Assembly (NCBI GenBank): GCA_937892655.1
Contig: CALBJC010000041.1
Location: forward strand, 1 to 30,445
Origin: an uncultured Clostridia bacterium
GTDB taxonomy: Bacteria; Bacillota; Clostridia; Oscillospirales; Ruminococcaceae
Reading direction: 5' to 3'
Length of the DNA stretch: 30,445 nt
Made by a program: the position numbers and the translations under genes. Below the pieces are notes generated by a model. It had not been told where the DNA came from. It made no database searches and saw nothing but the letters and a program-made list of their open reading frames with translations. Within the stretch, counting starts at the first letter, position 1. The number at the start of each line of letters is the position of its first letter. Shown in pieces: positions 15,438-23,484 of the stretch.

Positions 15438-15740
15438 ATGATTAAGCATATTATTATATGGAATCTCAAGGATGAATTTACTGCTGATGAAAAAGCTAGA
15501 ATCAAAGAGGGCATCAAGTCAGGCCTTGAAGGGCTCAAGGGCAAAATAGATGGCCTTTTGGATATAAAGGTAATTACAGATTATCTGCCATCATCAAATG
15601 GCGAGGTTATGCTTGACAGTACATTTGAAAGCGCAGAGGCTTTAAAGGCGTACGCTGTTCACCCTGCTCACGTTGAGGTAGCAGACCGCGATGTAAGACC
15701 ATTTACAAAATCAAGAAGCTGTATGGATTTTGAGGTTTAA
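15438..15740 (+). CDS. Dabb-family (stress-responsive alpha/beta barrel) protein
   Basis: 100 residues. It has the Dabb pattern: N-terminal MIKHIIIWNLKDEF strand, a helix of charged residues, then VKVITDYLPSSNG-like strands, ending with HPAHVEVADRDVRPF and a final strand. Dabb proteins are small ferredoxin-fold dimers, some involved in stress tolerance, others enzymatic (polyketide cyclisation or decarboxylation); no specific catalytic residues can be assigned. GGAGG overlaps the leuC stop, and leuD starts 15 bases after its end, so it is part of the leu operon. A role in leucine biosynthesis is possible but unproven. Confidence 0.88.
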   Translation: MIKHIIIWNLKDEFTADEKARIKEGIKSGLEGLKGKIDGLLDIKVITDYLPSSNGEVMLDSTFESAEALKAYAVHPAHVEVADRDVRPFTKSRSCMDFEV

Positions 15741-15754
15741 AGGAGGATAATGTT

Positions 15755-16234
15755 ATGAACGCATACGGAAAAGTACATAAATATGGCGATAACGTTGATA
15801 CTGATGTAATCATTCCTGCCCGTTATCTCAATACGGCTGACCATAAAGAGCTTGCATCTCACTGTATGGAGGATATCGATAAGGAGTTTGTAAATAAGGT
15901 AAACTCAGGCGATATTATGGTAGGTATGGCAAACTTCGGCTGTGGCTCATCAAGAGAGCATGCGCCTATTGCTATTAAAGCTTCAGGTATTTCCTGCGTT
16001 ATCGCAAAAACCTTTGCGAGAATTTTTTACAGAAATGCTATCAATATCGGTCTTCCTATCATCGAATGCCCTGAGGCTGCTGAGAAGATTTCAGACGGTG
16101 ATATGGTAGAGATAGATTTTTCAAGCGGTATTATTACAAACAAAACAAAGAACGAAACCTACAAGGGCGAGCCATTCCCTGAATTTATTATGGATATCAT
16201 AAACGCAGGCGGACTTTTGAATTCTTTGAAATAA
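15755..16234 (+). CDS. leuD: 3-isopropylmalate dehydratase small subunit
   Basis: 159 residues, matching the short LeuD that pairs with short LeuC. The swivel-domain signature is intact: NVDTDVIIPARYLN near the start, GCGSSREHAPIAIK in the middle, and AKTFARIFYRNAINIGLPIIE following. AAAGGAGG precedes the ATG. leuB follows after 9 bases. Confidence 0.97.
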   Translation: MNAYGKVHKYGDNVDTDVIIPARYLNTADHKELASHCMEDIDKEFVNKVNSGDIMVGMANFGCGSSREHAPIAIKASGISCVIAKTFARIFYRNAINIGLPIIECPEAAEKISDGDMVEIDFSSGIITNKTKNETYKGEPFPEFIMDIINAGGLLNSLK

Positions 16235-16243
16235 GGTGATATT

Positions 16244-17317
16244 ATGAATAAGAAAATTGCAGTTATAAAGGGCGATGGCATCGGCCCTGAAATAGTAAAC
16301 GAGGCTATCAAGGTTTTAGATAAGGTAGCTTTGAAGTTTGGTCATAACTTTGAATATAAGGATGTTTTGATGGGCGGTATCGCTATTGATACAACGGGCG
16401 TTCCTCTCCCGCAGGAAACTATTGATACCTGCCTTGCATCAGACAGCGTTTTGCTCGGTGCAGTAGGCGGTACAAAGTGGGATAATCTCCCGGGACACTT
16501 ACGCCCTGAAGCAGGTCTTTTAGGTATCAGAAGCGCTTTGAAGCTTTTTGCAAACATTCGTCCTGCAAAGCTTCTGGCTCCTCTTGCAAGCGCTTGCCCG
16601 CTGAAAGAAGAAATCACTAAAAATGGCCTTGACCTTGTTATCGTGCGTGAGCTTATCGGCGGTGCGTATTTTGGAAAACGCAGTACAACCATTGATGAAA
16701 ACGGCGTAAAAACTGCTCGCGATGAAATGGCTTATTCAGATTATGAGGTTGAGAGAATCTGTAAAGTAGCCTTCAATATGGCTAAAAAGCGCAGAATGAA
16801 GGTTCATTCTGTAGATAAGGCAAATGTTCTGGATTCATCCCGTTTATGGCGAGAGGTTGCTCATAAGGTAGCGCTTGATTATCCTGAGGTGGAATTTTCA
16901 GATATCCTCGTTGATAACTGCGCAATGCAGCTTGTAAGAAATCCTGCTCAGTTTGATGTTCTGGTAACTGAAAACTTATTCGGTGATATTTTGTCAGATG
17001 AAGCGTCAATGATTACAGGCTCTTTGGGTATGATTCCGTCTGCATCTCTTGGTGAAACTTCACTTGGTCTTTACGAGCCTATCCACGGTTCAGCGCCTGA
17101 TATCGCAGGACAGAATAAAGCAAACCCTATTGCAACTATTTTATCAGTAGCTATGATGCTCAGATACTCATTTGATATGTCACAAGAGGCTGACGCTATT
17201 GAAAGTGCAGTTGATAAAGCGCTTGAAGAAAACTACAGAACAGGTGATATTATGAGCGAGGGTATGACCCTTGTAACCTGCTCACAGATGGGCGATATTA
17301 TAGCAAACAATATTTAA
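16244..17317 (+). CDS. leuB: 3-isopropylmalate dehydrogenase
   Basis: 357 residues, normal length. NAD-dependent oxidative decarboxylation of 3-isopropylmalate to 2-oxoisocaproate, the third step of leucine synthesis. Visible motifs: KGDGIGPEI at the N-terminus, LLGIRSALKLFANIRPAKL with the substrate arginines, the metal-binding DNCAMQLVRNPAQFDV region, NLFGDILSDEASMITGSLGM and the NAD motif EPIHGSAPDIAGQNKANP. It ends the leu operon in front of a strong terminator. Confidence 0.98.
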   Translation: MNKKIAVIKGDGIGPEIVNEAIKVLDKVALKFGHNFEYKDVLMGGIAIDTTGVPLPQETIDTCLASDSVLLGAVGGTKWDNLPGHLRPEAGLLGIRSALKLFANIRPAKLLAPLASACPLKEEITKNGLDLVIVRELIGGAYFGKRSTTIDENGVKTARDEMAYSDYEVERICKVAFNMAKKRRMKVHSVDKANVLDSSRLWREVAHKVALDYPEVEFSDILVDNCAMQLVRNPAQFDVLVTENLFGDILSDEASMITGSLGMIPSASLGETSLGLYEPIHGSAPDIAGQNKANPIATILSVAMMLRYSFDMSQEADAIESAVDKALEENYRTGDIMSEGMTLVTCSQMGDIIANNI

Positions 17318-17321
17318 TACT

Positions 17322-17353
17322 AAAACGGTCTGAGTAATCTCAGACCGTTTTTT
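17322..17353 (+). terminator. Terminator of the leu operon
   Basis: AAAACGGTCTGAG (17322-17334) pairs with CTCAGACCGTTTT (17339-17351), loop TAAT, followed by T's. It ends the operon 5 bases after the leuB stop. Confidence 0.93.
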
Positions 17354-17425
17354 GCATACTTGTGGCGTTTTGTTCATATCCTTTAATGGACAACTTTTAT
17401 TGCTTGTCAGAGAGGAATGATATAA

Positions 17426-20071
17426 ATGCTTGAGCTTTTGACAAAGGATATTGCAGAAAAAGAAAAATTTAAAGTCGGTCTGTCACAGCTTGAGGCGGCA
17501 AAACGCTTGAAAGAAAACGGCAAGAATGCTTTGAAAAAACCAAAGAGAAAATCAAAGCTTTTGATTTTTGCAAATCAGTTTCACGATATAATGACAGTTA
17601 TCCTGCTTGTTGGTGCTGTAATATCGGTGTTCTTAGGCGAGGTTTACGATGCGTATACAATACTGATTATTGTTTTTCTCAATGCCTTTTTAGGCTTTGC
17701 GCAGGAGTATAAAACAGAGAAAACTCTGCAGTCGCTTGAGAGGATGACCGCCCCTACCGCTAAGGTTTACCGTGATGGGATTTTGTCAACTATCCCTGCT
17801 GAGAGTATGGTAGAGGGAGATGTATTTGAGCTTGAAAGCGGTGACAGAGTACCGTGTGATGCGTATATTCTGTCATCAAAATCGCTTATGTGCGATGAAT
17901 CAGTGCTGACGGGCGAGGCAGTACCGTGTGAAAAGTCAGCAGACCCTGATAATCCTGAGTATGATGCCTTGAATCTTTCGCATATCGTTTATATGGGCAG
18001 TATTGTAACAAAGGGTACTGCAAAATGCAAGGCAGTTGTAACGGGTGAGAAAACCCAGATGGGCAAGGTTTCAACAATGCTCTATGATATAACTGCCGAC
18101 CAGACTCCTCTGCAGAAAAAGCTTGCAGAGCTTGGTAAAATCTTGGCGGTAATATGTATGGGAGTTTGTGTTGTGGTAACCCTTGCAGGAATTCTGAGAG
18201 GCGAGCCTGTATTTGATATGCTCATGACGGGTATTACAATTGCTATTGCCGCAATCCCTGAGGGTCTGCCCGCTACAGTTACAATTGCCCTTGCTTTAGC
18301 TGTGCGTCGAATGCTTAAGAAAAACGCCCTTGTTCATAAGCTCCACAGCGTTGAAACGCTGGGGTGCGCCAGCGTTATCTGCAGTGACAAAACTGGTACG
18401 ATAACTCAGAATAAAATGACAGTTACTGATATTTCAACCTATGATAATCAGTTTTACGTTGAGGGGATGGGCTATAATACAAAGGGGAGTATTACAAGAA
18501 ACGGCGATAAGGTAGATATAGCCGAATATGATGATTTGAGAAGCCTTCTTTTTGGCTGTGCTGTATGCAATAATGCCAAAATTTCAAAGCCGCCATACAG
18601 CCGTAACCGCAATGATATGCATAACCTTGAAGATTGCTGTATGGGCGACCCAACAGAGATCGCCCTAAAGATAGCGGCTATGAAAGCGGGTGTTTCAACA
18701 GATAACATAAAACGTATCGATGAGATTCCGTTTGACAGCGAAACTAAGCTTATGAGTGTTACAGTTGAAGAAAATTCAAAGACAGTTACATATATAAAAG
18801 GTGCGCCTGATGTTTTGATAGCGATGTGTAATTACTATCAGAGTAGTCTTGAGTGTAATGAGCTTACTGAGCGTAGCAAAAGTATCATCTTGTCGAGAAA
18901 CGAGAATTACGCAAAAAACGCTCTGAGAGTTTTGGCGGTTGCAAAAAGAGTGGGGGATAAAACTATTTTCTTAGGGCTTGTCGGCATGACCGACCCTCCC
19001 CGAAAAGAAGCAAAGCGTGCAATAAAGATCTGTCAGAAGGCAAATATAAAGACTGTTATGATTACAGGTGATCATAAAATAACCGCCTGCGCTATTGCAA
19101 AGCAGGCAGGTATCTTAAAGGATGGTATGAGAGCCGTGAGCGGTAGTGAGCTTAATGCTATGAGTGATGATGAGCTTTTGGCAGAAATTGAAAATATCGC
19201 AGTATATGCAAGAGTAAATCCGTCAGATAAGCTGCGTATTGTCAGAGCGTTTCGCAAAAAGGGGCATATCTGCGCTATGACGGGTGACGGTGTAAATGAC
19301 GCCCCTGCCATCAAAGAAGCGGATATCGGTGTATCAATGGGAATAAGCGGCACTGATGTTACAAAGAGTGCGGCTGATGTAATACTGCTTGATGATAATT
19401 TTGCAACGCTTGTTGACGCTGTTTATCAAGGCAGAACAATTTACTCAAACATCAGAAAATTTGTAAGGTATCTGATATCGTGCAATATAGGCGAGGTCGT
19501 AACTATGTTTGCGGGTATCATAATGGGCTTGCCTATGGTTTTGTTGCCAACGCAGATTTTGCTTGTAAATTTAGTGACCGATGGCCTGCCCGCTATCGCT
19601 TTGGGACTTGAGCCTTGTGAAGAGAGCGTTATGCTCAAAAAGCCCCGTAAATCTGATGACAGCTTTTTTTCTGATAATCTATTATCAAAAATAATTTTCA
19701 GAGGTATCTTTATAGGCCTTTGTACTCTTATGTCATTTACCATGACGCTAAGGTGTGGCGCTGATATATCAGTTGCCAGAACATCGGCGCTTTTTACATT
19801 GGTTTTATCTCAGCTTATCCACGTTTTTGAATGTAAAAGCGAAGAGAAGAGTATTTTCAGAATACCGCTTTTTAATAATCTGTGGCTTATAGGCGCAGTA
19901 GCGTTATCAATGTGCGCTCTGCTTTTAACTATGTATCTGCCGTATCTTACAGTTATCTTCGATACTGTACCATTAAATCTGCATCAGCTTCTGATTTCAT
20001 CTGTATGTGCCTTTGCAGTACCGATAATATCAGCATTATTTAAACCCAAAAGCAAAAACCGCAGGAATTAA
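17426..20071 (+). CDS. Calcium-type P-type ATPase
   Basis: 881 residues, typical of SERCA/PMR1-like P2A pumps. The phosphorylated aspartate is D321 in DKTGTITQNKMTV; the actuator motif is LTGEAVPCEK (E164, with Ala where TGES has Ser). The ATP-binding and hinge regions show KGAPDVL and MITGDHK, and TGDGVNDAPAIKEADIGVSMG closes the P domain. Calcium ligands are suggested by IPEGLPATV in M4 (residues 277-285) and NLVTDGLPAIALGLEP in M6. The N-terminal cation-ATPase domain (about 15-60) and ten membrane segments complete the fold. It probably exports calcium or a related divalent ion. AGAGGA lies 9 bases before the ATG. It is alone, behind the leu terminator and with a terminator at its end. Confidence 0.93.
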   Translation: MLELLTKDIAEKEKFKVGLSQLEAAKRLKENGKNALKKPKRKSKLLIFANQFHDIMTVILLVGAVISVFLGEVYDAYTILIIVFLNAFLGFAQEYKTEKTLQSLERMTAPTAKVYRDGILSTIPAESMVEGDVFELESGDRVPCDAYILSSKSLMCDESVLTGEAVPCEKSADPDNPEYDALNLSHIVYMGSIVTKGTAKCKAVVTGEKTQMGKVSTMLYDITADQTPLQKKLAELGKILAVICMGVCVVVTLAGILRGEPVFDMLMTGITIAIAAIPEGLPATVTIALALAVRRMLKKNALVHKLHSVETLGCASVICSDKTGTITQNKMTVTDISTYDNQFYVEGMGYNTKGSITRNGDKVDIAEYDDLRSLLFGCAVCNNAKISKPPYSRNRNDMHNLEDCCMGDPTEIALKIAAMKAGVSTDNIKRIDEIPFDSETKLMSVTVEENSKTVTYIKGAPDVLIAMCNYYQSSLECNELTERSKSIILSRNENYAKNALRVLAVAKRVGDKTIFLGLVGMTDPPRKEAKRAIKICQKANIKTVMITGDHKITACAIAKQAGILKDGMRAVSGSELNAMSDDELLAEIENIAVYARVNPSDKLRIVRAFRKKGHICAMTGDGVNDAPAIKEADIGVSMGISGTDVTKSAADVILLDDNFATLVDAVYQGRTIYSNIRKFVRYLISCNIGEVVTMFAGIIMGLPMVLLPTQILLVNLVTDGLPAIALGLEPCEESVMLKKPRKSDDSFFSDNLLSKIIFRGIFIGLCTLMSFTMTLRCGADISVARTSALFTLVLSQLIHVFECKSEEKSIFRIPLFNNLWLIGAVALSMCALLLTMYLPYLTVIFDTVPLNLHQLLISSVCAFAVPIISALFKPKSKNRRN

Positions 20072-20082
20072 CCTGCGGTTTT
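20055..20082. terminator. Bidirectional terminator between the ATPase and DUF4173 genes
   Basis: AAAACCGCAGG (20055-20065) pairs with CCTGCGGTTTT (20072-20082), loop AATTAA containing the ATPase stop. It is A/T flanked and serves the two convergent genes. Confidence 0.85.
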
Positions 20083-20086
20083 ATAT

Positions 20087-21613
20087 TTAGTATAAAAGTG
20101 ATACTATCGATTTTTCACACCAGTTGTTGTAGCGGGATTGATCATCCTCAACAAGCAGTCTGTCAATAAGTTCGGGCTTGTATCCGTTATCTCTTAATTC
20201 TTCTAAAACGGGCACTACAGCGTCTGACATATTATCGAGCATATGAACATCTACTTCATCAGAATAACCGCTGTAATACATCTGCGCATTTACTCTTGCC
20301 GTGATATAGTCAACGTTACAGTAAATAAGTGATAAAAACATTATGCAGAAGGTAGCTGAAATTGTAAAATACAATCTGAAGCTTTCTTTAAACTGCTTTA
20401 CTATTATATATATAAACAGCAACATAAGTAAAACCATAAACCAGCTTGTGTAAAATCTCAGGCGTGAAAGACCAAAATTTGAGATATACATTACCATTTT
20501 GCTAAGCGCTGTTACAATAAGCATAATGGTCATTACTGATAAAGTAGAAATAGTTATTTTTATACCATTTGGCGCTTTGTTATTTTCTTTCTTTACAACA
20601 GTGTAGGATACTATTATAATAAAAAGATTTATTGTGGCAACTGCGCATAGCTCAAAGAAGCCTTCTCTTGCGTATTCAGCGTAGCTGTAGCCCTGTGGTA
20701 AAACGCTCTGAAACGCTGAGAAAAAGTAGCCAAGCTGTGATACAAAGAAAATTACATATAAAAGCATTATAGGTAAAATAGCCGAGTAGATTATGATAGG
20801 GTTGAAAGAGCCCTTATATTTTGGCAAAGGGAAAAGCTCATCATTCTCAGCTTTTGTTTTATTTGCATATAAAACTGAGAAAATCATAAATCCCACGGGT
20901 ATTGCCATCAAAAACTGAATGATGTTGAATAGAGAGTTTTCTGATATGTTTTCAAAAATGCTTTCAAAAATGCTTTCAAACATAATATCGGCTGAGGATA
21001 AAAGCGTCAGAACTACAAAAAATACAGGCATTGCTATGAATAAGCCGGCTAGTACATATTTTATGTTTGTTCCAAATTTTGTTTTTGAAACGCTCTGACT
21101 GATCGCTGCGCTGCAAGCTCCCATTTTGTATGTAGGCATTTTAAATAACGCCGTTTTTAAATCAGAAGGCATATTTTCTTTTTCTCTGTCATGCCTTGTG
21201 ATACAAAAGCAGGTGTATAAAAGCAGTATGCCTGCAAATAAAAAGTTATAAAATTTCAAAGCTGAAAAGTCGAATATCGCAAAATTTATACTGCTAAGAT
21301 AAAGCATTACAAATCTTATCTTGTCACCGTTGTCAAATTTTATGTTGCAGAGCTTGAAATATACCAGACAGCAGGTAGTAACTGCTGTGAAAAATATCGC
21401 ACTGCCAAAGCCAAGCCCGCCCCAGAAAACGAGCTTTATAAGCATAAAGCCGAGGGCTATACTCAAAAACGCAAATATCTTGTCGGGCTTTTGATAATTT
21501 ATCTTTGTTTCTTCTGCGTTTTCTGTAATATTGATGTTTTCTTCTGTTTTATTTTCTATATCTAAGTTTTCTGTTTCTACAATAGTTTTGATTTCATTAT
21601 CTGTATTCATCAT
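20087..21613 (-). CDS. DUF4173-family polytopic membrane protein
   Basis: 508 residues. A cytoplasmic, charged N-terminus of about 45 residues is followed by about a dozen hydrophobic segments and a soluble tail (about 440-508). The segment YSYAEYAREGFFELCAVATINL resembles the DUF4173 signature. A small tandem repeat, FESI-FESI-FENI, lies in one loop. Function unknown. The ATG (a double ATG) follows AAGGA; its start is 1 base past the stop of the XRE regulator, so it is translationally coupled to it. The gene is third in a DUF2975-XRE-DUF4173 cassette. Confidence 0.8.
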   Translation of the reverse strand: MMNTDNEIKTIVETENLDIENKTEENINITENAEETKINYQKPDKIFAFLSIALGFMLIKLVFWGGLGFGSAIFFTAVTTCCLVYFKLCNIKFDNGDKIRFVMLYLSSINFAIFDFSALKFYNFLFAGILLLYTCFCITRHDREKENMPSDLKTALFKMPTYKMGACSAAISQSVSKTKFGTNIKYVLAGLFIAMPVFFVVLTLLSSADIMFESIFESIFENISENSLFNIIQFLMAIPVGFMIFSVLYANKTKAENDELFPLPKYKGSFNPIIIYSAILPIMLLYVIFFVSQLGYFFSAFQSVLPQGYSYAEYAREGFFELCAVATINLFIIIVSYTVVKKENNKAPNGIKITISTLSVMTIMLIVTALSKMVMYISNFGLSRLRFYTSWFMVLLMLLFIYIIVKQFKESFRLYFTISATFCIMFLSLIYCNVDYITARVNAQMYYSGYSDEVDVHMLDNMSDAVVPVLEELRDNGYKPELIDRLLVEDDQSRYNNWCEKSIVSLLY

Positions 21614-21614
21614 C

Positions 21615-21821
21615 TCAGTCCTTCTTATACTCTAAAATGTCGCCGGGGGTACATTCTAAAACCTCACAAAGCTTTTCCAAGGTTGAAAATCTGATTGCCT
21701 TTGCCTTACCCGTTTTCAGAACAGAGAGGTTTGCAGGGGTAATATCGATCTTCTGCGCTAATTCATTTGAAGAGATTTTACGTTTTGCCATAACAACATC
21801 TAAATTCATAATAATTGGCAT
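21615..21821 (-). CDS. Small XRE-family helix-turn-helix regulator (YozG-like)
   Basis: 68 residues, essentially a single helix-turn-helix: NLDVVMAKRKISSNELAQKI, then DITPANLSVLKTGKAKAIRFSTLEKLCEVLECTPGDILEY. This is the form often paired with DUF2975 proteins. Strong AAGGAGG before the ATG. It lies between the DUF2975 gene (14 bases) and DUF4173 (1 base). Probably an autoregulator of this cassette; palindromic TTATC/GATAA elements lie near the promoter. Confidence 0.92.
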   Translation of the reverse strand: MPIIMNLDVVMAKRKISSNELAQKIDITPANLSVLKTGKAKAIRFSTLEKLCEVLECTPGDILEYKKD

Positions 21822-21835
21822 ATCAAAACCTCCTT

Positions 21836-22327
21836 TTAAATTGTAAAGTCATTTTCTTCTCTGATTTCAATAGCCTTTTCAAAAACATTTTTGATAACTC
21901 TTAAAATCAGACCGAAGAATGCCGCAACAAAGCTTACTAAAAGCGCTATAAATGAAACACCGTAAATTCCGTATGAGCAAATAAAGGCAAATACACAGAA
22001 AATAACTGTTTCTGCAAAGCAGCAGTAAGACAGTATTCTCAGAAGCTTTACGTTTGAGCTGTAAAAAATCTTGTCAGCCTTGATGTTCAAAAGCAGCTTG
22101 TACAAAACTGCGAATGCTATAAAAGCAGGAACGAGCGCTGTATAGAGATTAATTAGCATTGAAAGAGAAATAGGGATCGTAGAATCTACATTTCTGTCAT
22201 GAATCTCAATAACATCCATACAGAAATCCCTCATTGACGGCATAAAGAATATGAATGCTATACATATCAGAAAAGCCGCAATAACAAGCACCTGGGATAA
22301 AAAGATTGATTTTGATTTTGTCCACAT
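21836..22327 (-). CDS. DUF2975-family membrane protein (YoaS-like)
   Basis: 163 residues with four predicted transmembrane helices, matching DUF2975. Start ATG at 22327, chosen because GGAGGT is 6 bases upstream; a longer in-frame reading from 22381 would run through the promoter. Members are usually encoded beside a small XRE repressor, as here. The molecular role is unknown. It is the first gene of the cassette. Confidence 0.88.
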   Translation of the reverse strand: MWTKSKSIFLSQVLVIAAFLICIAFIFFMPSMRDFCMDVIEIHDRNVDSTIPISLSMLINLYTALVPAFIAFAVLYKLLLNIKADKIFYSSNVKLLRILSYCCFAETVIFCVFAFICSYGIYGVSFIALLVSFVAAFFGLILRVIKNVFEKAIEIREENDFTI

Positions 22328-22359
22328 AAGAGTACCTCCGAATGTTTTGTTGTGCTTTA

Positions 22360-22388
22360 AGTATACACCCGAAATTATCAAATGTCAA
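22360..22388 (-). promoter_or_regulatory. Promoter of the DUF2975-XRE-DUF4173 cassette
   Basis: On the minus strand, TTGACA (22383-22388), 17-base spacer, TATACT (22360-22365), about 33 bases before the ATG. Confidence 0.85.
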
Positions 22389-22395
22389 TAGAAAA

Positions 22396-22433
22396 TTATC
22401 GAAAAACGATAAATTTATCATTTTTAGCGATAA
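22396..22433. promoter_or_regulatory. Candidate XRE operators (TTATCG / CGATAA palindromes)
   Basis: TTATCG-AAAAA-CGATAA at 22396-22412 is a perfect 17-base palindrome. A second pair, TTATC (22415-22419) and GATAA (22429-22433), has a longer centre. A lone ATTATC also lies at 22374-22379 between the -35 and -10. The cluster begins 8 bases upstream of the -35 box. Confidence 0.5.
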
Positions 22434-22569
22434 TATACGATGACTTGGTGTCGCGTTTGTTGAATATGGATAACAGCTTTTGCTAAACATCTATATAATA
22501 TTAAATAGTGTAAAATGATACAAATTTGCCGCTTTGCAACATTAAATCCCATTTTAAGAAATACAAAAG

Positions 22570-22638
22570 GTTACTTTTTGAAATATAAAAGTAACAATTT
22601 GACATTAAAAAGTAACTAAATGGTATCCTGAAAGTAAC
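22570..22638 (+). promoter_or_regulatory. Four AAAGTAAC boxes at helical spacing
   Basis: GTTACTTT at 22570-22577 (inverted) and AAAGTAAC at 22588-22595, 22609-22616 and 22631-22638. The direct copies start 21 and 22 bases apart, about two helical turns. They lie 110-180 bases upstream of the pilin -35. The spacing resembles LytTR-type direct-repeat sites, but the sequence match to that consensus is only partial. Confidence 0.5.
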
Positions 22639-22681
22639 AAAGATTAACAATATATTGTGCATATTGCTAGATAAATGCCTT

Positions 22682-22695
22682 TGAAAACGCTTTCA
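22682..22695. promoter_or_regulatory. Perfect cre site (CcpA catabolite-responsive element)
   Basis: TGAAAACGCTTTCA matches the TGNAARCGNWWWCA consensus at every position. It is centred about 60 bases upstream of the pilin -35, a position used by CcpA for activation or modulation. Confidence 0.7.
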
Positions 22696-22748
22696 TTTAG
22701 CAAAATGGCAATAAAGTTAACAAGTTGGTTACAGATTATGATACTTTA

Positions 22749-22777
22749 TTGACAAATTAGTAGGTAAAGGCTATAAT
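22749..22777 (+). promoter_or_regulatory. Consensus promoter of the pilin gene
   Basis: TTGACA (22749-22754), 17-base spacer, TATAAT (22772-22777), perfect in both hexamers and spacing; about 66 bases of leader follow. Confidence 0.9.
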
Positions 22778-22849
22778 ATAGTCAAGAGATGAGCCAATAA
22801 TTCGGTTGGTTACTCTAGAAAAAATATTTACATATTGGAGGAATTTACT

Positions 22850-23371
22850 ATGAAGAAGACTTCAAAGGGCTTCACACTCGTTGAGCTCATCGTTGTTATC
22901 GCTATCATCGGTGTTCTCGCAGCAATTCTCGTACCATCAATGTCATCATACGTTCAGTCAGCTAAGTTCAGCTCAGCAGACTCAAACGCTAAGACAGCTT
23001 TCAACGCTGTAGCAGCTTGGGTAACACAGAGAGATATCGATGGCGACGCTGTATTGGCAACATACAGAGTTGATGGTTCATCAACAAACCCTGTTCCAAC
23101 ACAGAACACAGACGCAAACGGTAACGCTCTTTCACTCTACAACGAAATCGCTGACAAGACAGGCTGTGACGCTCCTTGCTACGCTGTATACCTCAACTCA
23201 ACAACTGATGGTGTTGAAGCAGTATTCTTCTCAACAAAGGCTGGCGACAAGTATGTTGGTGGTCACCCATACGGTAACGAAAACGAAGTTAAGAACCCAT
23301 TCTCAGACATTACAATCACAACTACAACAGACGCTACAACAGGTAAGATTACAGACGCTGTAATTTCATAA
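22850..23371 (+). CDS. Type IV pilin-like protein with prepilin leader
   Basis: 173 residues from ATG at 22850 (GGAGG 8 bases upstream; an in-frame TTG at 22835 overlaps the ribosome site). The prepilin signal is textbook: MKKTSKG then FTLVELIVVIAIIGVLAAIL, cleaved after G7, with Glu at +5 and one long hydrophobic helix. The rest is a small pilin/pseudopilin head, with a Cys pair in TGCDAPCYAV, ending in a Thr-rich segment. No prepilin peptidase, assembly ATPase or platform gene is nearby, so it is an orphan subunit whose machinery must be elsewhere. Every Asn codon (eleven) is AAC, which suggests very high expression. Consensus promoter, cre site and repeat boxes lie upstream and a strong terminator follows. 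In Ruminococcus albus a related pilin-like protein binds cellulose; the same job here is only a suggestion. Confidence 0.92.
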   Translation: MKKTSKGFTLVELIVVIAIIGVLAAILVPSMSSYVQSAKFSSADSNAKTAFNAVAAWVTQRDIDGDAVLATYRVDGSSTNPVPTQNTDANGNALSLYNEIADKTGCDAPCYAVYLNSTTDGVEAVFFSTKAGDKYVGGHPYGNENEVKNPFSDITITTTTDATTGKITDAVIS

Positions 23372-23392
23372 TCTGAAGTTTAAAATGTAGTT

Positions 23393-23424
23393 AAAACAGA
23401 TGGCTTTATGCCATCTGTTTTTTT
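23393..23424 (+). terminator. Terminator of the pilin gene
   Basis: AAAACAGATGGC (23393-23404) pairs with GCCATCTGTTTT (23410-23421), followed by T's to 23424. Confidence 0.93.
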
Positions 23425-23454
23425 GTTATTACAATGCGAATAGGATATTAAAAA

Positions 23455-23476
23455 GCCCTGTGTTTTTACACAGGGC
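23455..23476 (-). terminator. Terminator of the YfhO-family gene
   Basis: GCCCTGTG (23455-23462) pairs with CACAGGGC (23469-23476); the minus strand continues into TTTTAAT. It is 8 bases after the stop. Confidence 0.8.
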
Positions 23477-23484
23477 CTTTAATA

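Larger units (their letters stand above)
22328..22849. other. Intergenic control region between DUF2975 and pilin genes (522 bases)
   Basis: No gene. From left to right it contains the DUF2975 ribosome site and promoter, TTATC/GATAA palindromes (22396-22433), an AT-rich stretch, four copies of an AAAGTAAC element (22570-22638), a perfect cre site (22682-22695), the pilin promoter (22749-22777) and the pilin ribosome site. Confidence 0.8.
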
